Shown piece after piece: positions 57,684-64,000 of a DNA stretch of 64,000 nt (position 1 is the first letter of the stretch; each line of letters opens with the position of its first letter). A program made the translations under genes and the position numbers. Origin of the DNA: Erythroxylum novogranatense (Eukaryota > Streptophyta > Magnoliopsida > Malpighiales > Erythroxylaceae); assembly GCA_029891385.1 (NCBI GenBank), contig CM057227.1, positions 57,413,567-57,477,566 on the forward strand, in the 5' to 3' direction. The notes under the pieces are model-generated. The model was not told where the DNA came from. It saw only the letters and a list, made by a program, of their open reading frames with translations, and made no database searches.

Positions 57684-60600
57684 TGCTGGACCCCAATCTT
57701 TTGGTGGAATTTAGAAATATTAAATGTATGAAATGAGTGTTTTTGTATATGGATGTGTTGTGAGTGTTTTTGAGTTAAAGGAAATTGATGTGAAAAGATT
57801 TATTTTTGGTTTAGGATGACTTGAGTTTTGAGTAAATGTGTATGTGCTATGAAATTGACAGTGAACAATTTGATTTAAATGGAAGTTGAAAAGCAAGAAA
57901 TAAATAGTGAAAGTGTGAGATTTTGGAGAATTGTAAGTTTGAAATTGTTTGGGATGAATAGTAGCATTGTTGACTTTTTGACCTGAAATCTTTGTAAATT
58001 TTTATGGGTTGATTTAGGCTGAATGTGACAAAATGATCTTCATGAAACTTTGAGCAATTGTTGCAAGCTTTCTATCACCATAAAGTATGACATGTTTCGA
58101 TATCGGGATTGACATTTATGATCATTCAAATTGAATTATATGTTACTTTGCTTTTGAAAATGCTCATAAGTGTAGGATTTTGTATGCAGTGTTTTGAGAA
58201 AATTATGGACTGATATGTTTTGAATTTAGTTAAGTGGTCTGCATGAATGTTGTATAGGAAGTTTATAGCTTGAAAATGATGTATAATATGTTAATCTTGG
58301 TTGTGGAAATTGAAAGATATGGAATTTGGAAGTTTGGATGTTGTGTTAGGATGACAAATTTCTAGAAGAAACTTTGATTGAAAAATTGACATAGTTAGAG
58401 GTTGAAATTGCTTTGAAGTTCTTCATAGAAGTTTTAGATTATGTTTTGATCTTTACATTTATGTAAATTATGGAAATTTTGGGCTATAAAATAGGAAGTT
58501 ATGATTTTTACAATTTGTTGTTACTGTTTGGCATGATAATTAGTGGACAGAAATTTTGAAATAGTTTTTGACTCCCTTAGAGGCCAAATTAAATTTTCTG
58601 TCCTTCATGAAAGTTGTAAATTGCATTTTTATATTTTGATTGATATAAAGTATGACATTTTTGGACCTTGGAGCTCAAATTTAGAAATTTTAGAAGTTGT
58701 GATACTGTTTAGGGAGACTTAAATTGGACAGAAACTTTGAGTAGGATTTTGACCCCTTTACAGACGGAATTGATTTTTGAGTTCTTCATGGAAATTGTAG
58801 GTATTTCGTTTATCTTTCCATTGATACAAAATTTGAAAAATTTTGAGTTCTGAGTCACAAGTTATGAATTTTAGAAGTTGGAAGGTTGAAAAAAGAGAAG
58901 GAGAAGCGACTTGCTCGGTCGTTCCCGCTCGGTCGCACCTGCTCTGTCGCTCCCGCTCGGACGTCCTGGGTCGCTCCCGCTCGGTCACTCCCGCTCGGTC
59001 ACTCCCGCTCGGTCACTCCCGCTCTTGCTCTCGCTTGGTAACCCTAGGTCGCTCCCGCTCGGTCGCCCTGGCAAGCGACCCGCTCGCGAGTGCGAGCTCT
59101 GATTTGGAATTTTTTTCCTGACCGACCTCTCTCCATTAATTTGGCCATAACTTTTTCGTCCGACCTTCGGTCGAACTGATTTTTAATGCGTTGGATTCCT
59201 AAGACATCCCTATATTTGTCCATGAAAATTGTGGATTTTTGATATTAAATTGAGGATGATTGATTTAGTCAAATTGAGTTGGGAAATTTTCTGAACATAG
59301 TTCAGTATTTTGGTGAATTCTTGATCTGTAGAGTTTTGATTGAATTGATTTTTGTTGAAGAACAAAATAGAGACATGGGGCTACAAGTCATATGAAGGAA
59401 TTGAATTTCAATTTAGCCCCTAAGACTTTCAATTTCTGAATTTAATTCGGGTTTAGTATTCAGTCTTGGATTAGTAAGAGCTGAAAGTATTTTGGCCATA
59501 ACGTTTGCTGTAGTCATCCAAATGAGGTGATTCTTGATTTGGATTAAACTACAGAAATAGGGCTACAAATTTTATGAAGGACTCGAGTTTCAATTTAGTC
59601 ATTAAGAATGTCAATTTTTGGATGGAAGTAAATCACTGAAAAATGTGTTAGCATAAGAATAGTCCGAAATATTTGGAGTAGTGAACCGAATTAAATGATT
59701 TTGGTATCGTTATAAAATTGAGAAAATGAGCAACATTTCTCTAAAAGGAAATTTTAGAAAATTCCTTCAATTTGATGGTTAGAAAATGTCCTAAAGTAAG
59801 CATGAATTAAAATGAATTTTAGGGCAAACTTGGAAGAATATTTAAGGTTTTAAGTTATGAGCCATATATGTAAGGAATAATGGTCATTTTGCATTCATTA
59901 AATACAAGAAAAGTGGGTTGTCGTTTAAGAAGAGGAGAAGCACAAATTTGTTTAAGTTAGAAAGAAAAGAAAGAAGAAAGAAGAGAGAAGAGGGAGAGCT
60001 TTCGGTGGAAAGAAAGGAGAAGAAGAAAAATATGATAGGTTTCGATTTTTATGAGTTTTCAAGAAAGATTTTAGAGATGCTCCAAGAGGGAAAAACATGG
60101 AAGAAGATGAGAGCTCCAATATGAGCTAAGAAATTTCGAAATTGGAGAAGATTTAAGGTAAGAGAAGATTTTGATCTTTGAATTTTTTAAGGGATTTTGG
60201 TTTAGATAGCTTAAGAATGTTATGGGTTTGTGATTTCAAAAGTTAATTTTGGTGATTGCATGGTGTGAATTATTCAATTTTGGATGTTTATGAATTAGGA
60301 GTTTTTGTCATGAATTAGGGATATTAAGAGAAGCAATGGAGAAATTGAGGCTTTGAACAAGTTCCAAGCATGGAAATGAGGTGGGTACCATGTTTATATT
60401 TTGAATTATAAGCCAATTATGTGTTTTTGAAAAATCAAGAAAAGAAAATATTTTCGAATTCTATTGTTTGCAAAATATTTTGAAAAATTGTTGCAAAGGT
60501 TAATTTCATTGTTTTTGAATGATTCGATAAAAATTGATACATTTGTTACTTTTATTATTTATGAACAATTTTGATAAATTGTCAAAAGTGTTGCATTCCT

Positions 60601-62155
60601 TGTTTATGAATGGTTGAGAATTGAGTATGACTTTGATTGTTATGAAATTGATTGATGAATTATAAATGCATTTTGTTTGTTTTATGACATGTGTATGGAG
60701 AACAAATTTTTGAAAAATGCCTTAGGGCAATTTTGTGTTGGATATGATATGTGTATGAAAACCAAGTTTTGAAATATGCCTTCGAGCAGTCCGATTTTCA
60801 AGTGTGAATTGTCTGTTATGTGGATTTGGTTAGGTCCCATAAGAGGGTCAAGTGCACTTGTCTAAGCTTCACCAGCCTGCCCGCTAGTGGCGTTGGAGCT
60901 CCGTTAAGGACTCCCATAAATTCACGGCTACACCGGACCGCTATGCGGGAAGGTTTAGTACGTTCTATTCACGGATGCACAGGACCGCTATGCAAGAATG
61001 TGCAGTATGTTCTATTTCTGGACTGACCCAGACCATTTTGATGTGTTTTTCTGCTGTTGTTTGTTTCTAAGTGTGATTGCATACATGTTTTAAGAAATGT
61101 TCATGAATTCTTTGATAAATTGAGAAAATTTGAGAAATAAGCATTTGATGAATTTCTACTGTGAAAATTTTATGAAATGGCAACAGTTTTAAAAAGATGA
61201 TTTTTGCTTGTTTTTCGATTTATAAATATGTTATCCACGAGCTGTAAAGCTCACCCCCTTTCATCCCCATCTCCAGGTATCGAGAAGGAAACCAGATGAA
61301 AGCAAGTTATGACGTCTGTTTATTTGTATATATATGTGTAGGGTTAAGTTCATCATTTGTTAGAATAAGATTTTAGACGTTTGTGGAGGATTTTGGAATT
61401 TGTGTATTCTTTTGTATTTCAGATTTTGAGATTAATGTTGTATTAGGGCTTGAAAATGCCATTAATATTTTGTAAGCATTTATTTCATGATGTGTATGAA
61501 TTATGAAATTGTGTATGATGAATTATGGTTTGTGTAATGATTATGATTGATTGCATTGGGATTCCGGACAGGAGGTCCGATGATATTGGTTGATTGAGAA
61601 TTACTGAAGTGCTATGGCATATGGATGTGTTTGCTTGTGTTGAGATTCCGGACAGGAAGTCCGATGAATTGTATTGATGGATTGGAAATATTGAAGTGCT
61701 TATTAGAAATGATGTATTTGAAGGATAGAATATTTAAGGTTGTGGAATTGTTAAATTCCAATTAGAAATTGGTATTGTTTTGAATGTGGATGAATTTCTA
61801 AAAAGGGGAAATCCAAGTTCTTTGTATGGATAAAGATTGAAAAAGAAGAAGAAAAAATTTTATATCGGATTGGATTGGCTTAGATTTAATGTCTTATGAG
61901 TTTCCAACGCGAGGTTTTTCTAAAATATTTGTTCCCGGATGTCGGAGTTAAGTTTTTGTTCTTAAGCGATTTTGTTTCCGTTGTTTCAGATCCATTCGAT
62001 TTTATATGACTTCCAATCCGATTTATGTTTCGCCTTTGTTTTTGGCACACTTTTGATTCGTTTGGCTTTGTATTCCGTTCTTTCGTTAGGATCCATTCTT
62101 TGGTTCCGCTTTCTATTTTTCGATTGGGCTCCGGTTTCAAGATTGGGTCCCAACA
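57684..62155 (+). repeat. 5' LTR of the long-LTR element, 4.47 kb
   Basis: It starts TGCTGGACCCC (TGTTGG in the 3' copy) and ends GGGTCCCAACA. From about 59820 it is related to the chromovirus LTR: purine-rich stretch 59930-60030, GTGGGTACCATGTTTAT near 60381, and GTCAAGTGCAC with the CTGCC and GTGGC pattern near 60850. The first ~2.1 kb have no clear counterpart in the chromovirus LTR but resemble 41800-43300 of family 3. It contains no genes; small frames in it are chance. Confidence 0.9.
58905..59095. repeat. GC-rich minisatellite in the long LTR
   Basis: Units of about 14-15 bases, GCTCGGTCGCTCCC or GCTCGGTCACTCCC, repeat about eleven times with variants. The array is very GC-rich in an AT-rich LTR. 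The 3' LTR copy is beyond the window end. Confidence 0.88.
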
Positions 62156-62159
62156 TTTA

Positions 62160-62170
62160 TGGTATCAGAG
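62160..62170 (+). promoter_or_regulatory. Primer-binding site of the long-LTR element
   Basis: TGGTATCAGAG lies five bases after the LTR end, identical in type and spacing to that of the chromovirus at 17305. Confidence 0.88.
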
Positions 62171-62769
62171 TGCCGGTATTCGGATCTTACATGGGCGCAT
62201 GTGTACAAGTGATATGTAAGAGAAATTGATAAGAATTTGAATAGATAGATTGAATTAGTGAGAATGTGAACATGATGTGATTGTCTTTGTCATGAATTAT
62301 TTGAAGAACCTAATTGATTGTTTGATTGAGATGATGAGTTATATGATCGATCATAAGAATGTGTATGATATTGAGGTTAGAATTTCATGATGATTAGGCT
62401 TCTTCGATCACTTTGTTGATTTGATTTTCGAATATACATTTGTGAGATGAAATAAGAAATACTTGAAAGATGAGATTAATGATAGAGGTATATGTATAGA
62501 AGTTCAAACGGTTGATTTTGAATGATGATTGGTCCATATTAAGGTTCCTTAATAATTGGACCATTGACTTGAGTCAATATGTTAAGAAACAATGATTTAT
62601 GGATATAGTGATTTGATATGATATTGGTGGTATTGGATACAAGAAGTGAAAAATTGTGAAGAAATTGAGAAATATGTACGATGAGGAATTAGATAAGAAA
62701 GTGATTGACTATGATCTTTTAGAAGAAATTATTTGAGATAATAAGTTACTTGATGATTACTCAAGTAGG
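62171..62769 (+). other. Non-coding interior of the long-LTR element
   Basis: About 600 bases are rich in GAT/ATG-type words with stops in all frames. Part of it (62350-62530) is recognisably related to 48508-48680 in the family-3 interior. No gag, protease or pol motif is present. Confidence 0.8.
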
Positions 62770-62806
62770 AATTTCGAGGACGAAATTATTTTAAGTGGGG
62801 GAGAAA
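62770..62806 (+). promoter_or_regulatory. Hairpin and polypurine tract of the long-LTR element
   Basis: AATTTCGAGGACGAAATT (62770-62787) and then AAGTGGGGGAGA (62793-62804) precede the 3' LTR. This block is nearly identical to 22133-22170 in the chromovirus. Confidence 0.85.
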
Positions 62807-64000
62807 TGTTGGACCCTGATCTTTTGGTGGAATTTAGAAATATTAAATGTATGAAATGAGTTTTTTTGTATATGGATGTGTTGTGAGTGTTTTTGTATAT
62901 GGATGTGAAAAGATTTATTTTTGGTTTTGGATGACTTGAGTTTTGAGTAAATGTGTTTGTGCTATGAAATTGACAGTGAACAATTTGATTTAAATGAAAG
63001 TTGAAAAACAAGAAATAAATAGTGAAAGTGTGAGATTTTGGAGAATTGTAAGTTTGAAATTGTTTGGGATGAATAATAGTAGGGTTGACTTTTTGACCTA
63101 AAATCTTTGTAAATTTTTATGGGTTGATTTAGGCTAAATGTGACAAAATGATCTTCATGAAACTTTGGGCAATTGTTGCAAGCTTTCTATCGCCATAAAG
63201 TATGACATGTTTCGCTATCGGGATTGACATTTATGATCAGTCAAATTGAAGTGTATGTTACTTTGTTTTTGAAAATGCTCATAAGTATAGGATTTTGGAT
63301 GCAGTGTTTTGAGGAATATTGTGGAGTGATATGTTTTGAATTGAGTTAAATGGTCTAAATGAAAGTTGTAGAGGAAGTTTATAGCTTGACAATGATGTAT
63401 AATATGTTAATCTTGGTTGTGGAAATTGAAAGATATGGAATTTGGAAGTTTGGATGTTGTGTTAGGATGACAAATTTCTGGAAGAAACTTTGATTGAAAA
63501 ATTGACCTAGTTAGAGGATGAAATTCTTTGAAGTTCTTCATAGAAGTTTTAGATTATGTTTTAATCTTTACATTTATGTAAATTATGGAAATTTTGGGCT
63601 ATGAAATAGGAAGTTATGATTTTTACAAGTTGCTGTTACTGTTTGGCATGATAATTAGTGGACATAAATTTTGAAATAGTTTTTGACTCCCTTAGAGGCC
63701 AAATTAAATTTTCTGTCCTTCATGAAAGTTGTAAATTGCATTTTTATATTTTGATTGATATAAAGTATGACATTTTTGGACCTTGGAGCTCAAATTTAGA
63801 AATTTTAGAAGTTGTGATACTGTTTAGGGAGACTTAAATTGGACAGAAACCTTGAGTAGGATTTTGACCCCTTTACAGACGGAATTGATTTTTGAGTTCT
63901 TCATGGAAATTGTAGGTATTTCGTTTATCTTTCCATTGATACAAAATTTGAAAAATTTTGAGTTCTGAGTCACAAGTTATGAATTTTAGAAGTTGGAAGG
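62807..64000 (+). repeat. 3' LTR of the long-LTR element, first 1.19 kb
   Basis: TGTTGGACCCTGATCTTTTG onward matches 57684 onward closely until the window ends, just before the position of the GC-rich array. Confidence 0.92.

Larger units (their letters stand above)
57684..64000 (+). mobile_element. Long-LTR non-autonomous retrotransposon (LARD-like), right end off window
   Basis: Two LTRs (57684-62155 and from 62807 on) bracket only 651 bases of interior with no gag or pol. Primer-binding site and polypurine tract are both intact, so the structure is a replicating non-autonomous element, not just a broken LTR. The two LTRs align closely over the ~1190 bases available, with scattered substitutions and a small indel near 57745. 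It interrupts the sirevirus-like RT gene. Confidence 0.88.

Noticed and set aside
58843..59121. Arg/Ser-rich protein across the GC-rich array
   Set aside because: It is the reading of a 14-15-base minisatellite within a 4.5-kb LTR.

Overview
The window looks like a stretch of plant nuclear heterochromatin, probably from a dicot, made almost entirely of transposable elements nested in one another. I found no convincing host gene, rRNA, tRNA gene, CRISPR array or prokaryotic operon. The evidence is the full set of plant retrotransposon lineages: Ty1/copia including a sirevirus-like copy, Ty3/gypsy Tat with a second RNase H, a Ty3/gypsy chromovirus with a C-terminal chromodomain, Athila, L1-type LINEs, hAT and pogo. 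The DNA between elements is AT-rich, and long LTRs, minisatellites and stop-ridden coding regions are typical of pericentromeric or gene-poor DNA. The species cannot be named from this sequence.

Layout, left to right. 1-1494: repetitive LTR-like DNA with a minisatellite built on AAGTCGACTT. 1495-7191: decayed Ty1/copia element (+ strand; gag, protease, integrase, RT, RNase H and a 1.8-kb 3' LTR). 7192-15101 and 24342-~24700: one Tat-lineage Ty3/gypsy element on the minus strand. It is split by a 2.1-kb copia solo LTR (7909-10010, TSD AACAC) in its integrase and by a complete 9.2-kb chromovirus (15102-24336, TSD CTGGG) near its 5' LTR/PBS junction. ~25390-26890: a knot of direct and inverted repeats beside the 3' end of a minus-strand LINE. 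28100-29830: hAT transposase remnant. 32020-35150: L1-type LINE whose 3' part is tandemly duplicated (819-bp period). 35657-~37660: minus-strand copia LTR and RNase H remnant. 40200-49237: two partial copies of a gypsy-type LTR plus a third fragment, with a nearly intact pogo/Tigger-like DNA transposon (43479-46187, TSD TA) exactly at the junction of the first two. 49245-51400: probable minus-strand LTR with a ~50-bp minisatellite. ~51400-53780: Athila-like 5' LTR, PBS and decayed gag. ~53790-57683: minus-strand sirevirus-like copia (LTR, long downstream env-like ORF, RNase H). 57684-64000: a long-LTR non-autonomous element (4.47-kb LTR, 651-bp non-coding interior, second LTR running off the window) inserted in that copia.

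How the parts relate: the chromovirus and the non-autonomous long-LTR element share the same kind of primer-binding site (TGGTATCAGAG) and a nearly identical block before the polypurine tract, including an 18-nt hairpin sequence. A chromovirus of this type is therefore a plausible mobilising partner. The LTR families at 15102, ~40200 and 57684 also share sequence modules, and each carries its own GC-rich minisatellite.

The best candidates for something under-described are the long-LTR non-autonomous family with a conserved non-coding interior, the family-specific minisatellites inside LTRs, and the pogo element with a 65-bp repeat array directly upstream of its TATA box. All alignments were made by eye, so boundaries marked approximate may be off by tens of bases.
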